In this document: piece by piece, positions 1 to 9,362 of the stretch | How positions within the stretch are numbered: position 1 is the stretch's first letter | Layout of the letters: every line of letters starts with the position of its first letter | From: Vibrio atlanticus | Lineage (GTDB): Bacteria; Pseudomonadota; Gammaproteobacteria; Enterobacterales; Vibrionaceae | NCBI RefSeq assembly: GCF_024347315.1 | Contig: NZ_AP025460.1 | Location: 1,550,001-1,614,000 of the forward strand | Reading direction: 5' to 3' | DNA length: 64,000 bases | Translations under genes and position numbers: made by a program | The notes under the pieces: model-generated | The model's database searches: none | What the model was told of the DNA's origin: nothing | The model's input: only the letters and a program-made list of their open reading frames with translations

Positions 1-24
1 TATAAAAAATACTACCTTAGTCTA

Positions 25-57
25 AATTGTCGACAATCTACTTGATTGTCGACAATT
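25..57. promoter_or_regulatory. Paired palindromic operators for the GntR-type propionate regulator
   Basis: Two exact copies of the 12-bp palindrome ATTGTCGACAAT lie at 26-37 and 45-56, and the whole stretch 25-57 is itself an inverted repeat. The centres are 19 bp apart. A degenerate third copy (10 of 12 bases) lies at 88-99. Short palindromes of this kind are typical for FadR/FCD GntR regulators. The position just before the regulator gene suggests autoregulation of the whole prp operon. A weak -35/-10 pair (TTGATT at 42-47, TATTTT at 66-71) would overlap the second site, so binding should block transcription. The assignment to the adjacent regulator is inferred. Confidence 0.7.
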
Positions 58-117
58 CGATCGTGTATTTTATGTTCATGTTATGAAATTGTTGACAGTT
101 AGGGTCGGCAATCAGAA

Positions 118-852
118 GTGAGCAGCGTGAATATGAATACTGCGATAAAAGATCTCACCTTAAGTGCAAACACGAAAACACGTGTGAGCGACAAAGAAAA
201 CACCAAGTCGGAAAATCTGACTGAGTACCTCGTTGAGGCGATTGTTAACGGTGAATTAGCACCGGGCAGTAAGATCTCGGAACCTGAGCTGGCTAAACGC
301 TTTGAGGTAAGCCGAGGTCCATTACGTGAAGCGATAATGCGTGTTGAAGGGCTTGGCCTAATAGAACGCATTCCACATGTTGGCGCGCGAGTTATTACCT
401 TTTCGGCAGACAAACTGCTAGAGCTTTACGCCGTGCGAGAGGCATTGGAAGGCATGGCTGCTCGATTAGCGGCGAGACACATCACACAAGAAGAGTTGAT
501 CGGGCTTGAAGGCTTATTGTCGACACATTCTAAACATATCGATGAAGTCGAAGGCTCTTCTTACTTTCATCAACATGGGGATTTCGATTTCCATTACCGC
601 ATTATCAAAGCGAGTCGTAACAGCAAACTGATTTCGTTGTTGTGTGATGAGCTTTATCACTTATTACGCATGTACCGCTATCAATCGCCTAGGGCTCAGT
701 CTCGACCTAAAGAGGCGCTCGATGAACACAAATACATCCTACAAGCAATTCGCAATCGTGATGAAGAGCTAGCAGAAATGCTAATGCGAAGACACATTTC
801 GGGCAGTCGACTGCTTATAGAGCAACAAATTCAATCCAAAGATCTTGAATAA
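118..852 (+). CDS. GntR/FCD-family transcriptional regulator of the propionate operon
   Basis: This is a cytoplasmic DNA-binding repressor or activator of the FadR subfamily. Residues about 32-95 form the winged helix-turn-helix (LAKRFEVSRGPLREA region). Residues about 100-228 form the all-helical FCD effector domain, with the family's acidic/His ligand positions visible as FDFH, DEHK and RRHI. It is the first gene of a same-strand run with prpBC-acnD-prpFE, so it very likely senses a methylcitrate-cycle intermediate. It replaces the sigma-54-type PrpR found in enterics; I recall such GntR regulators being called PrpQ in comparative genomics. The longest frame starts at GTG 118; ATG 133 is an equally possible start, and neither has a strong ribosome site. 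Family certain, ligand unknown. Confidence 0.88.
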   Translation: MSSVNMNTAIKDLTLSANTKTRVSDKENTKSENLTEYLVEAIVNGELAPGSKISEPELAKRFEVSRGPLREAIMRVEGLGLIERIPHVGARVITFSADKLLELYAVREALEGMAARLAARHITQEELIGLEGLLSTHSKHIDEVEGSSYFHQHGDFDFHYRIIKASRNSKLISLLCDELYHLLRMYRYQSPRAQSRPKEALDEHKYILQAIRNRDEELAEMLMRRHISGSRLLIEQQIQSKDLE

Positions 853-952
853 CTGGCGACTGGTATCTGTCAGCGGGTCAGAGCTGGCGATAACCAAAAG
901 CCGTAAGTCTTAAAGGTTAGCTAGAAATAATCAATTAACAGGGAGCGTCATT

Positions 953-1849
953 ATGAAGTTATCAGCAGGAGCTAAGTTCCGACAAGCTGTGCAAGACAAC
1001 AATCCATTGCAGATTGTCGGTACTGTGAATCCGTATTGCGCGATGATGGCAAAGAACTTGGGTCATCAGGCGATTTATTTGTCTGGCGGAGGCATCGCCA
1101 ATGCGTCTTATGGCTTGCCTGATTTAGGTATTACGACATTGAACGATGTATTGGTCGATGTTGAACGTATTACCAATGCGTGTGATTTGCCTTTGCTGGT
1201 GGATATCGACACAGGTTTTGGCGGCGCGTTCAATATTGCGCGTACGATTCGCGCGATGGAGAAGGCGGGCGCAGCTGCGATTCACATGGAAGACCAAGTA
1301 GCTCAGAAACGCTGTGGTCATCGACCAAATAAAGCAATTGTTAGTCAGCAAGAGATGGTCGATAGAGTTAAGGCGGCAACCGATGCCAGAACCGATGACA
1401 GCTTTGTGATTATGGCGCGTACGGATGCATTGGCGGTTGAAGGAATAGACAGTGCGATTGAACGAGCGATTGCGTGTGTTGAAGCGGGTGCGGACATGAT
1501 TTTCCCTGAAGCGATGAATCAACTCGACCAATACGTGAAGTTCTCGGCAGCTTTGAAATCAGCAACGGGTAAGCATGTGCCTATTCTCGCGAACATCACT
1601 GAGTTCGGCCAAACACCACTCTACAACTGTAACGAGTTAGCCCAATCAAGTGTCGACATGGTGCTTTATCCATTGAGTGCGTTCCGTGCGATGAACAAAG
1701 CGGCGGAGAATGTTTACAAGCACTTGTTAGTTGAAGGCAATCAAGAAGCTCTGTTGGATTCAATGCAAACCCGTAAAGAGCTTTACGAGCACCTTAATTA
1801 CCACGACTACGAGAACAAGCTTGATCAGTTGTTTTCAAGTGAAGGGTAA
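953..1849 (+). CDS. prpB: 2-methylisocitrate lyase
   Basis: This enzyme cleaves 2-methylisocitrate to pyruvate and succinate, the last carbon-cleaving step of the methylcitrate cycle, in the cytoplasm. The 298-residue length is normal for PrpB. The isocitrate-lyase superfamily signature is present, with the catalytic loop KRCGH (Cys at residue 121) and the metal-binding acidic stretch around VDIDTGFGG and HMEDQ. The ATG at 953 follows a GGGAG ribosome site at 942-946. It lies 100 bp after the regulator and 146 bp before prpC, and is presumably co-transcribed with both. The PrpB loop, rather than an AceA-type sequence, and the neighbourhood separate it from isocitrate lyase. Confidence 0.96.
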   Translation: MKLSAGAKFRQAVQDNNPLQIVGTVNPYCAMMAKNLGHQAIYLSGGGIANASYGLPDLGITTLNDVLVDVERITNACDLPLLVDIDTGFGGAFNIARTIRAMEKAGAAAIHMEDQVAQKRCGHRPNKAIVSQQEMVDRVKAATDARTDDSFVIMARTDALAVEGIDSAIERAIACVEAGADMIFPEAMNQLDQYVKFSAALKSATGKHVPILANITEFGQTPLYNCNELAQSSVDMVLYPLSAFRAMNKAAENVYKHLLVEGNQEALLDSMQTRKELYEHLNYHDYENKLDQLFSSEG

Positions 1850-1995
1850 ACCAGTTTCAATTAATCAAAAATCAACTTAATCCAATAACGTGAAATGGTT
1901 AGTCGCCATATCCAGTAACGATGATAAAGATCATCGGACACATAAACAGGCAGCACCAAAGAGTGCAGGCGGCTAACACAGAAAAGGAGTTCACC

Positions 1996-3195
1996 ATGTC
2001 TGTATCTTTGAGTGATAAAGCAGCTGTCGAAAATGCTTCAAAAATAGAACAACAAAGCACAAAAACAACAAGCACATCTGCAATCGGTGGTGCTGGTCTA
2101 CGTGGCCAGAGTGCGGGAACCACAGCGCTATGTACGGTAGGAAAATCAGGAACCGGCTTAACCTACCGCGGTTATGATATTACTGACCTTGCTAATCACG
2201 CTCAGTTCGAAGAAGTGGCGCATCTGCTACTAAGAGGTCATTTACCCAGTGGAAAAGAGCTAGATGATTACAAAACACTGTTGGTTGGTCTGCGCGGCTT
2301 ACCTCAACCTTTGAAAGCAGCACTAGAGCTTATCCCAGCAGACGCTCATCCGATGGATGTGATGAGAACGGGTTGTTCAATGTTGGGTAACCTAGAGCAA
2401 GAGACTGATTTCTCCGAGCAACTGCCTGCGACTGAACGAATGCTCGCGCTTTTCCCTGCGATTATTTGTTATTGGTATCGCTTTAGCCATGATGGCGTGC
2501 GAATTGATACTGAAGATCAAAGTGAAGCATGTCTGGGTGGCTACTTCCTGAAGATGCTAACGGATAAAGCGCCTAGTGAACTTCATAAGAAGGTGATGCA
2601 CTGCTCGCTAACTCTTTACGCGGAACATGAGTTTAATGCTTCAACCTTTGCTGCTCGTGTGTGTGCATCAACGTTGTCGGATATTCACTCGTGTGTCACC
2701 GCAGCGATTGGTACGTTGCGAGGTCCTTTACATGGCGGTGCAAACGAAGCTGCGATGGAAATGATCCAAGATTGGCAAACCGCCGATGAAGCGGAAGCGA
2801 ACATCATGAATATGCTCGCCAACAAAGACAAAATCATGGGCTTCGGGCATGCCATTTATCGTGAGAGCGACCCACGAAACGCCTTAATCAAACGCTGGTC
2901 GAAAGAGCTAGCTCAAGAGGTGGGTGATGAACAGCTTTATGCCGTTTCAGAGCGTGTTGAAGCTGTTATGAAGCGCGAGAAAGGCTTGTTCTGTAATGCT
3001 GACTTCTTCCATGCATCGGCTTACCACTTCATGGACATCCCAACCAAATTGTTTACTCCGATCTTTGTGATGAGCCGCCTTACGGGTTGGACAGCACACG
3101 TGTTCGAACAAAGAGAAAACAATCGCATCATTCGTCCAAGTGCAGACTACACCGGGCCAGAGCACCAAGACTGGCTACCTATCCATCTACGTTAG
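1996..3195 (+). CDS. prpC: 2-methylcitrate synthase
   Basis: This enzyme condenses propionyl-CoA with oxaloacetate to 2-methylcitrate, the entry step of the pathway. It is a citrate-synthase fold protein. The catalytic triad is visible as His246 (PLHGGANEA), His285 (GFGHAIY) and Asp336 (NADFFHASAYHF). I chose ATG 1996 because it follows AAAAGGAG at an ideal distance; the frame stays open up to 1921 but that part has no ribosome site. The resulting 399-residue protein has about 25 extra low-complexity Ser/Thr/Lys-rich residues before the conserved GGAGLRGQ start of the family. The stop is 20 bp before a tandem duplication that separates it from acnD. Confidence 0.95.
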   Translation: MSVSLSDKAAVENASKIEQQSTKTTSTSAIGGAGLRGQSAGTTALCTVGKSGTGLTYRGYDITDLANHAQFEEVAHLLLRGHLPSGKELDDYKTLLVGLRGLPQPLKAALELIPADAHPMDVMRTGCSMLGNLEQETDFSEQLPATERMLALFPAIICYWYRFSHDGVRIDTEDQSEACLGGYFLKMLTDKAPSELHKKVMHCSLTLYAEHEFNASTFAARVCASTLSDIHSCVTAAIGTLRGPLHGGANEAAMEMIQDWQTADEAEANIMNMLANKDKIMGFGHAIYRESDPRNALIKRWSKELAQEVGDEQLYAVSERVEAVMKREKGLFCNADFFHASAYHFMDIPTKLFTPIFVMSRLTGWTAHVFEQRENNRIIRPSADYTGPEHQDWLPIHLR

Positions 3196-3215
3196 TCCTC
3201 TATATCGAGCCGACT

Positions 3216-3373
3216 TATGTCTGAGGTGACTTCCGTCTTCATACGACAAGGCCTCAAGAAACAACGAATAGAATTTAACAGATAATGGTGGATGTATGTC
3301 TGAGGTGACTTCCGTCTTCATACGACAAGGCCTCAAGAAACAACGAATAGAATTTAACAGATAATGGTGGATG
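3216..3373 (+). repeat. Exact 79-bp tandem duplication in the prpC-acnD intergenic region
   Basis: Copies at 3216-3294 and 3295-3373 are identical over 79 bp, and the first 9 bases of a third copy form the start of acnD (TATGTCTGA at 3374). Each copy therefore carries an acnD-like start, ATGTCTGA. In copy 1 and copy 2 this opens a 22-codon reading frame (MSEVTSVFIRQ... ending at TAA) followed by TGGTGGATGT, which is also the ribosome-site region of acnD. The duplication probably arose by slippage or recombination at the repeated start-codon motif. No duplication of this kind is expected in a prp operon. Confidence 0.97.
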
Positions 3374-3374
3374 T

Positions 3375-6011
3375 ATGTCTGATGTAAAACTTGAAAGAAA
3401 CCAAGAGCTTGATGAAAACAAGTATCGAAAGGTTTTACCGGGAACGGGTTTAGAATATTTCGACGCTTGCGAAGCGGTAGAAGCAATATCCCCGGGCGCT
3501 TATAAAACCTTGCCTTATACGTCGCGAGTATTGGCAGAGCAATTAGTAAGACGCTGTGACCCTAGAACCCTTGAAGGCAGCTTAAAGCAGATCATTGACC
3601 GTAAGAGCGACCTAGATTTCCCTTGGTATCCTGCGCGCGTGGTGTGTCATGACATTCTTGGTCAAACAGCTTTAGTTGATTTAGCTGGCTTACGCGATGC
3701 GATTGCCGATCAAGGCGGAGACCCTGCCAAGGTGAACCCAGTAGTCGAAACTCAACTGATTGTTGATCACTCTTTGGCAGTGGAACATGCTGGGTTTGAT
3801 AACGAAGCATTTGATAAAAACCGCGCGATTGAAGAGCGCAGAAACGAAGACCGTTTTCATTTTATTGAATGGTGTAAAACCGCGTTTAAAAACGTGAGTG
3901 TGATCCCAGCGGGTAACGGGATCATGCACCAGATTAACTTGGAGAAAATGTCTCCAGTTATTCAATCTAAAGAAGGCATAGCGTTTCCTGATACTTGTGT
4001 CGGTACCGACAGTCATACTCCGCATGTTGATGCTCTGGGCGTTATCGCTATCGGTGTAGGTGGCTTGGAAGCCGAGACTGTGATGCTCGGTCGTCCGTCT
4101 ATGATGCGATTGCCGGACATCGTCGGCGTGAAGCTAACGGGTCAACGACAAGAAGGGATAACGGCAACGGATATTGTGCTTGCGATTACTGAGCTCCTTC
4201 GCAATGAGAGAGTGGTCTCAAGCTATTTGGAATTCTTCGGTGAAGGGGCTCGTGCACTGACCATTGGTGACCGCGCAACCATCTCCAATATGACGCCTGA
4301 GTATGGTGCGACTGCGGGGATGTTCTACATCGATGAGCAGACTATTCAATACCTTAAACTCACAGGACGAGAGCCTGAACAAGTTGAACTAGTCGAACGC
4401 TATGCCAAGCAAACCGGACTTTGGGCTGATGACTTAGATTCCGCTCAATACGAACGTGTGCTTGAGTTTGATTTATCGAAGGTTGAGCGAAATCTTGCGG
4501 GGCCTTCGAATCCTCATCGCCGTTTGCCTACCAGCGAACTTGCCCAGCAAGGTATCAGCCAAGCTTCTTGGAAAGAGCAACACGCTGAACAATATTCTGA
4601 TCAACAAATGCCAGATGGAGCCGTGATCATTGCGGCGATTACTTCTTGTACTAATACCAGTAACCCAAGAAATGTGGTCGCCGCGGCATTGGTTGCGAAG
4701 AAAGCCAATCAACTTGGATTAGTTCGTAAGCCGTGGGTGAAAACGTCATTTGCTCCGGGTTCTAAAGTTGCCAAGCTCTACCTCGAGTCGGCAGGTTTGC
4801 TTCCTGAACTTGAACAATTAGGCTTTGGTATCGTGGGTTATGCGTGTACGACCTGTAACGGAATGAGTGGGGCGCTGGATCCTAAAATCCAACAAGAGAT
4901 CATCGACCGCGACCTGTATTCAACCGCTGTGTTATCGGGGAACCGAAATTTCGATGGTCGAATCCATCCATACGCAAAGCAAGCCTTTTTAGCGTCACCG
5001 CCATTGGTGGTTGCTTATGCCTTAGCGGGTACGATGCGCTTTGATATCGAGAAAGACAGCTTAGGCACCGACAACAATGGTAAGCCAATCTACTTAAGTG
5101 ATTTATGGCCGAGTGATGCTGAGATCGATGCGGTTGTCGGTGAGCATGTTAAACCTCAGCAATTCCAACAAATCTACGTGAAAATGTTCCAGCCAGACGA
5201 GGAACAGGTGACGACTGAACCGCTTTATGACTGGCGACCTCAAAGTACCTATATTCGCAGACCACCTTATTGGGAAGGTGCTCTTGCGGGAGAACGAAGC
5301 CTATCTGGTATGAGACCTTTAGCGATTCTGGGTGACAATATCACTACGGATCACTTATCCCCTTCAAATGCGATTCTCGCTTCGAGCGCTGCGGGGGAAT
5401 ACCTCACCAAAATGGAAGTGCCGGAAGAGGACTTTAACTCTTACGCGACCCATCGAGGTGATCACTTAACCGCGCAACGAGCAACATTCGCCAACCCTAA
5501 GCTGTATAACGAAATGGTGCAGGACGTTGGAGAAGTCGTGCAAGGTTCATTGGCAAGAGTTGAACCCGAGGGGCAAGTTACGCGAATGTGGGAAGCGATA
5601 GAAACCTACATGAACCGTAAACAACCTTTGATTGTTGTTGCTGGTGCTGATTATGGACAAGGTTCATCACGTGACTGGGCAGCCAAAGGGGTGCGCTTAG
5701 CGGGTGTTGAAGTGATTGTGGCTGAAGGGTTTGAACGAATCCACAGAACCAACTTGGTTGGCATGGGTGTATTGCCTCTGCAGTTCAAAGTAGGAACGAA
5801 TCGCAATACCTTAGAGTTGGACGGCACCGAGCTTTACGACGTGTACGGTGACATTGAAGCAGGTTCTGATTTAGCTCTAGTCATCACTCGTAAAAACGGT
5901 GAAAAGCTTGATGTTCCTGTGACCTGCCGACTAGACACGGCAGACGAAGTGAATGTGTACAGCGCTGGTGGCGTATTGCAACGTTTCGCTAAAGACTTTC
6001 TCGCCCAGTAG
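3375..6011 (+). CDS. acnD: Fe/S-dependent 2-methylcitrate dehydratase AcnD
   Basis: This is an aconitase-family dehydratase acting on 2-methylcitrate. Together with PrpF it replaces the cofactor-free dehydratase PrpD. All three 4Fe-4S cysteines are present: Cys425 (TSCTNTSN) and Cys491/Cys494 (ACTTCNG). Other aconitase signatures are TDSHTPHVD and, in the C-terminal swivel domain, GADYGQGSSRDWAAKG. The 878-residue length is right for AcnD. The ATG at 3375 has a modest GGTGG ribosome site, shared in sequence with the two upstream copies of the 79-bp repeat. The stop codon TAG (6009-6011) overlaps the ribosome site of prpF, so the two genes are tightly coupled. Confidence 0.96.
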   Translation: MSDVKLERNQELDENKYRKVLPGTGLEYFDACEAVEAISPGAYKTLPYTSRVLAEQLVRRCDPRTLEGSLKQIIDRKSDLDFPWYPARVVCHDILGQTALVDLAGLRDAIADQGGDPAKVNPVVETQLIVDHSLAVEHAGFDNEAFDKNRAIEERRNEDRFHFIEWCKTAFKNVSVIPAGNGIMHQINLEKMSPVIQSKEGIAFPDTCVGTDSHTPHVDALGVIAIGVGGLEAETVMLGRPSMMRLPDIVGVKLTGQRQEGITATDIVLAITELLRNERVVSSYLEFFGEGARALTIGDRATISNMTPEYGATAGMFYIDEQTIQYLKLTGREPEQVELVERYAKQTGLWADDLDSAQYERVLEFDLSKVERNLAGPSNPHRRLPTSELAQQGISQASWKEQHAEQYSDQQMPDGAVIIAAITSCTNTSNPRNVVAAALVAKKANQLGLVRKPWVKTSFAPGSKVAKLYLESAGLLPELEQLGFGIVGYACTTCNGMSGALDPKIQQEIIDRDLYSTAVLSGNRNFDGRIHPYAKQAFLASPPLVVAYALAGTMRFDIEKDSLGTDNNGKPIYLSDLWPSDAEIDAVVGEHVKPQQFQQIYVKMFQPDEEQVTTEPLYDWRPQSTYIRRPPYWEGALAGERSLSGMRPLAILGDNITTDHLSPSNAILASSAAGEYLTKMEVPEEDFNSYATHRGDHLTAQRATFANPKLYNEMVQDVGEVVQGSLARVEPEGQVTRMWEAIETYMNRKQPLIVVAGADYGQGSSRDWAAKGVRLAGVEVIVAEGFERIHRTNLVGMGVLPLQFKVGTNRNTLELDGTELYDVYGDIEAGSDLALVITRKNGEKLDVPVTCRLDTADEVNVYSAGGVLQRFAKDFLAQ

Positions 6012-6020
6012 GAGCTTGTG

Positions 6021-7193
6021 ATGAACACTAAACAGATAAAAGTGCCTGCGACCTATATGCGAGGCGGGACGAGCAAAGGCGTTTTCTTCAACCTAAGTGA
6101 TTTACCTGAATCAGCTCAAGTTGCTGGAGAGTCGAGAGATAAGTTGTTGTTGAGAGTAATTGGCAGTCCAGATCCTTATGGTAAACAAACCGATGGCATG
6201 GGTGGCGCAACATCCAGTACCAGTAAAACTGTTATTGTTTCGAAAAGCAGTAAAGCCGATCACGATGTTGATTACCTATTCGGCCAAGTAGCAATAGACA
6301 AGCCGTTCGTTGATTGGAGCGGTAACTGCGGCAATCTGTCTGCTGCAGTGGGCCCATTTGCAATTCATAGTGGACTGGTCGATTCGAATCGTATTCCAGA
6401 AAACGGTGTGGTCGAGGTGCGAGTATGGCAAGTGAACATAGAGAAAACCATTATTGTTCATGTACCTATCGCTGATGGGGAAGTCCAAGAGTTAGGTGAC
6501 TTTGAGCTCGATGGTGTCACTTTCCCCGCTGCTGAGATCCAAGTCGATTTCCTAGATCCAGCCGATGCGAGTGGTTCTATGTTTCCAACAGGGAATGTTG
6601 TCGATTTTTTAGATGTTCCCGATCTGGGTTGCATCAAAGCGACATACATTAATGCTGGGATACCCACCATTTTTGTTGATGCTGAATCGGTTGGTTACCA
6701 AGGCACTGAACTTCAATCAGATATCAATAGTGATACCAAAGCCTTGGCTCTGTTTGAATCCATACGAGCACATGGTGCAGTAGCGATGGGTCTTATTGAT
6801 TCTTTAGAACAAGCTGAATCACGTCAACATACACCTAAAGTCGCGTTTGTTGCTAATCCTCAAGCGTACCAAGCCTCCAGTGGTAAATCGGTATTAGCTG
6901 ACGATACCGACCTTCTGGTGCGAGCTTTGTCTATGGGGCAACTGCATCACGCCATGATGGGCACAGCTGCGGTCGCCATTGCTTCAGCGGCGAGTGTTCC
7001 GGGTACGTTAGTGAACTTGGCAGCCTGTGAGGGTTCCCGTGACTTTGTGACCTTTGGTCATCCATCAGGAACCTTAAAGGTGGGAGCTAAAGCTATTCAG
7101 ACGGAAAGCGGTTGGAAAATTGAAAGGGCGATCATGAGTCGTAGTGCCCGAGTGATCATGGAAGGTGCCATCCGTGTGCCTTTTCCTAAGTAA
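6021..7193 (+). CDS. prpF: 2-methylaconitate cis-trans isomerase PrpF
   Basis: PrpF isomerises the 2-methylaconitate formed by AcnD and is its obligate partner in acnD-type methylcitrate cycles. It belongs to the diaminopimelate-epimerase-like PrpF family; the conserved N-terminal YMRGGTSKGVFF and the GNCGNLSAAVGPFA segment with its cysteine are visible. The frame is open from GTG 6018. ATG 6021 is preferred because AGGAG at 6010-6014 lies 6 bases upstream, giving 390 residues. The separation from acnD is only 9 bp. The cytoplasmic enzyme completes the AcnD/PrpF alternative to PrpD, and no prpD is present in the window. Confidence 0.95.
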   Translation: MNTKQIKVPATYMRGGTSKGVFFNLSDLPESAQVAGESRDKLLLRVIGSPDPYGKQTDGMGGATSSTSKTVIVSKSSKADHDVDYLFGQVAIDKPFVDWSGNCGNLSAAVGPFAIHSGLVDSNRIPENGVVEVRVWQVNIEKTIIVHVPIADGEVQELGDFELDGVTFPAAEIQVDFLDPADASGSMFPTGNVVDFLDVPDLGCIKATYINAGIPTIFVDAESVGYQGTELQSDINSDTKALALFESIRAHGAVAMGLIDSLEQAESRQHTPKVAFVANPQAYQASSGKSVLADDTDLLVRALSMGQLHHAMMGTAAVAIASAASVPGTLVNLAACEGSRDFVTFGHPSGTLKVGAKAIQTESGWKIERAIMSRSARVIMEGAIRVPFPK

Positions 7194-7201
7194 AGCGATT
7201 C

Positions 7202-7281
7202 TCGTGAATGGTTAAATGTTCACGAACACAACGCTGAGAAAAGAGTGCACCCAAGTGAACGGCCACAAGCTAGGCACTTGG
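7202..7281 (+). other. Two intercistronic stem-loops between prpF and prpE
   Basis: The 117-bp spacer contains two inverted repeats: TCGTGAA (7202-7208) with TTCACGA (7219-7225), and CCAAGTG (7251-7257) with CACTTGG (7275-7281). Neither is followed by a T tract, so they look like mRNA-processing or stabilising hairpins rather than terminators. They may set the level of prpE relative to the upstream genes. Confidence 0.5.
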
Positions 7282-7310
7282 ACTAATGGATAAATCATGG
7301 AGGAGGCACT

Positions 7311-9215
7311 ATGTCTGCTACGAATCGAATGAACAGAAAAACAGACTATATCACCGAGTACCAATGGGCTAGGGAAGACCCCAATTCGTTCTGGGAAACA
7401 CAAGCACAAGCGATCGATTGGTTTGAACCACCAAAAACGATATTACAAACTGACGATAACGGTATTGAACGTTGGTTTCCTGATGGGGTGATGAACACCT
7501 GCTGGTTGGCGTTGGATTATCATTGCGAAAATGGTCGTGGTGATAAAGTGGCACTGATTTACGACTCTCCAGTTACAGGAAATCAATCCTCATACACTTA
7601 CAACCAATTGCGTGATCAAGTGGCTAAAGTCGCAGGTATGTTAGCCACGCAAGGCGTAACCAAAGGCGATCGTGTGGTGATCTACATGCCAATGATTCCT
7701 GAAGCGGCGATGGCAATGTTGGCCTGTGCACGACTAGGCGCGGTGCATTCGGTGGTGTTTGGTGGTTTTGCTCCTCATGAGCTTGCTGTTCGAATTGAAG
7801 ATGCCGAGCCCAAGGTGTTGATTGCTGCCTCCTGCGGTGTCGAGATAAACAAAGTCTTGCCATATAAGCCGATGGTCGATCGCGCAATCATGGACAGCCG
7901 CTGGAAGCCTGAGAAAGTGGTAGTATTCCAAAGAGAGCAGTCTCTAGCCGAGTTGAACAATGAACGCGATGTACTTTGGCAGCAAGCGGTTAACGATGCA
8001 TTGCCACACATTTGTGTTCCTGTCTTGGCAACCGATCCGTTGTATATCCTTTACACATCAGGCACTACGGGTAAGCCAAAAGGTGTTGTGCGTGACAACG
8101 GTGGTCATGCGGTTGCGATGAAATACTCAATGAGTACTATCTACGATATGCCGCAAGATGGTGTATTTTGGGCGGCTTCTGATGTCGGCTGGGTTGTGGG
8201 GCACTCCTACATTGTTTACGCGCCACTGATTCACGGCTGCACTACGATTCTGTTTGAAGGTAAGCCAGTACGAACGCCAGATCCCGGTGCATTCTGGCGT
8301 GTGTGTGAAGAGTACAACGTCGATGTATTGTTTTCTGCGCCAACAGCGTTTAGGGCAATCAAGAAAGAAGATCCCGAAGGCGAGTTGCTCACCAAGTATG
8401 ACTTATCATCGCTCAAGTCGATTTTCATGGCGGGAGAGCGCTTAGACCCGCCAACATTGGATTGGGTTGAATCTCATACCAATAAGCCGGTTATCGATCA
8501 TTGGTGGCAAACCGAAACGGGTTGGGCTATTTCTGCCAATCCAACAGGGCTGGAGTCTTTGCCCGTGAAAGCCGGCTCTTCAACGAAGCCCGTACCGGGT
8601 TACCAAGTGGAGATCCTCAATGAACTAGGCGAAGTAGCTCTGCCTAATCAACAAGGATTTGTGGCTCTTAAACGCCCATTGCCACCAGGTTGCTTACCAA
8701 CGGTTTGGCGCAATCATGATCGGTTTGAATCCGGCTATTTGAGTCAGTTCCCGGGCTATTATGTTTCTGGGGACGGTGGCTATCTCGATGACGATGGGTA
8801 TCTATTTATCATGGGTCGTATTGATGATGTGATTAATGTCGCAGGACATCGTTTGTCTACTGGTGAAATGGAAGAGATCGTTGGAGGTCACCCTGCGATT
8901 GCTGAATGTGCTGTTGTTGGTATTCACGATGATTTGAAGGGGCAATTGCCGCTGGGTTTAGTTGTGCTAAAAGATGGTGTGAAAGTAGATAGCATTGAAC
9001 TGCAAGCTGAGCTAGTGGGTAAGGTTCGTAACGAGATTGGTGCTGTAGCCTGTTTTAAGCAAGCCTTGGTGGTTGAGAGGTTGCCTAAGACGCGTTCAGG
9101 TAAGATCTTGCGTAGAACTATCCGACAGATAGCCGAAGGTGAGCAATATGTGGTGCCTTCTACTATTGATGATCCAACAAGCTTAACGGAAATTGCAGAA
9201 AAGCTCGGCAAATAG
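7311..9215 (+). CDS. prpE: Propionyl-CoA synthetase
   Basis: This is an AMP-forming acyl-CoA synthetase that activates propionate to propionyl-CoA, feeding PrpC. The ATP-binding P-loop motif YTSGTTGKPKG is near residue 246. The adenylation motif WWQTETGW and the hinge/C-terminal motif GRIDDVINVAGHRLSTGE are present, as is the acetylation-site lysine context PKTRSGKILRRTIR. The 634-residue length fits PrpE and acetyl-CoA synthetase relatives; the operon context decides for propionate. The ATG at 7311 follows a strong GGAGGAG site. It is the last gene of the prp operon; an inverted repeat (9224-9233 with 9279-9288) and a terminator (9327-9362) follow. Confidence 0.95.
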   Translation: MSATNRMNRKTDYITEYQWAREDPNSFWETQAQAIDWFEPPKTILQTDDNGIERWFPDGVMNTCWLALDYHCENGRGDKVALIYDSPVTGNQSSYTYNQLRDQVAKVAGMLATQGVTKGDRVVIYMPMIPEAAMAMLACARLGAVHSVVFGGFAPHELAVRIEDAEPKVLIAASCGVEINKVLPYKPMVDRAIMDSRWKPEKVVVFQREQSLAELNNERDVLWQQAVNDALPHICVPVLATDPLYILYTSGTTGKPKGVVRDNGGHAVAMKYSMSTIYDMPQDGVFWAASDVGWVVGHSYIVYAPLIHGCTTILFEGKPVRTPDPGAFWRVCEEYNVDVLFSAPTAFRAIKKEDPEGELLTKYDLSSLKSIFMAGERLDPPTLDWVESHTNKPVIDHWWQTETGWAISANPTGLESLPVKAGSSTKPVPGYQVEILNELGEVALPNQQGFVALKRPLPPGCLPTVWRNHDRFESGYLSQFPGYYVSGDGGYLDDDGYLFIMGRIDDVINVAGHRLSTGEMEEIVGGHPAIAECAVVGIHDDLKGQLPLGLVVLKDGVKVDSIELQAELVGKVRNEIGAVACFKQALVVERLPKTRSGKILRRTIRQIAEGEQYVVPSTIDDPTSLTEIAEKLGK

Positions 9216-9326
9216 ACGTCGTAGTTTAGGTAATCTGGTCTTCGGCTTGTTGATTTATGCATAACCCAGCGTGATGGTTTACCTAAACTCTACTTTATTC
9301 ATCCGCTTACCCATTGCGCTTAATAT

Positions 9327-9362
9327 GACCTCATTATGAACCCCACATATTGAGGTCTTTTT
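9327..9362 (+). terminator. Intrinsic terminator after prpE, overlapping the ribosome site of the next gene
   Basis: The stem GACCTCA (9327-9333) pairs with TGAGGTC (9351-9357), followed by TTTTT (9358-9362) and then directly by the ATG of the next gene at 9363. The right arm contains GAGG, the only plausible ribosome site of that gene, 7 bases from its ATG. The element could therefore terminate the prp transcript and also hide the downstream ribosome site. Confidence 0.65.

Noticed and set aside
1921..1995. Longer PrpC starting at 1921
   Set aside because: There is no ribosome site and no family resemblance in this part, while ATG 1996 has a strong AAGGAG site.
1899..2123. Minus-strand frame in the prpB-prpC gap
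   Set aside because: It runs antisense into prpC and has no ribosome site or recognisable motif.
3187..3486. 99-residue minus-strand frame across the 79-bp duplication
   Set aside because: Its internal repeat only reflects the duplication, and it overlaps acnD antisense.
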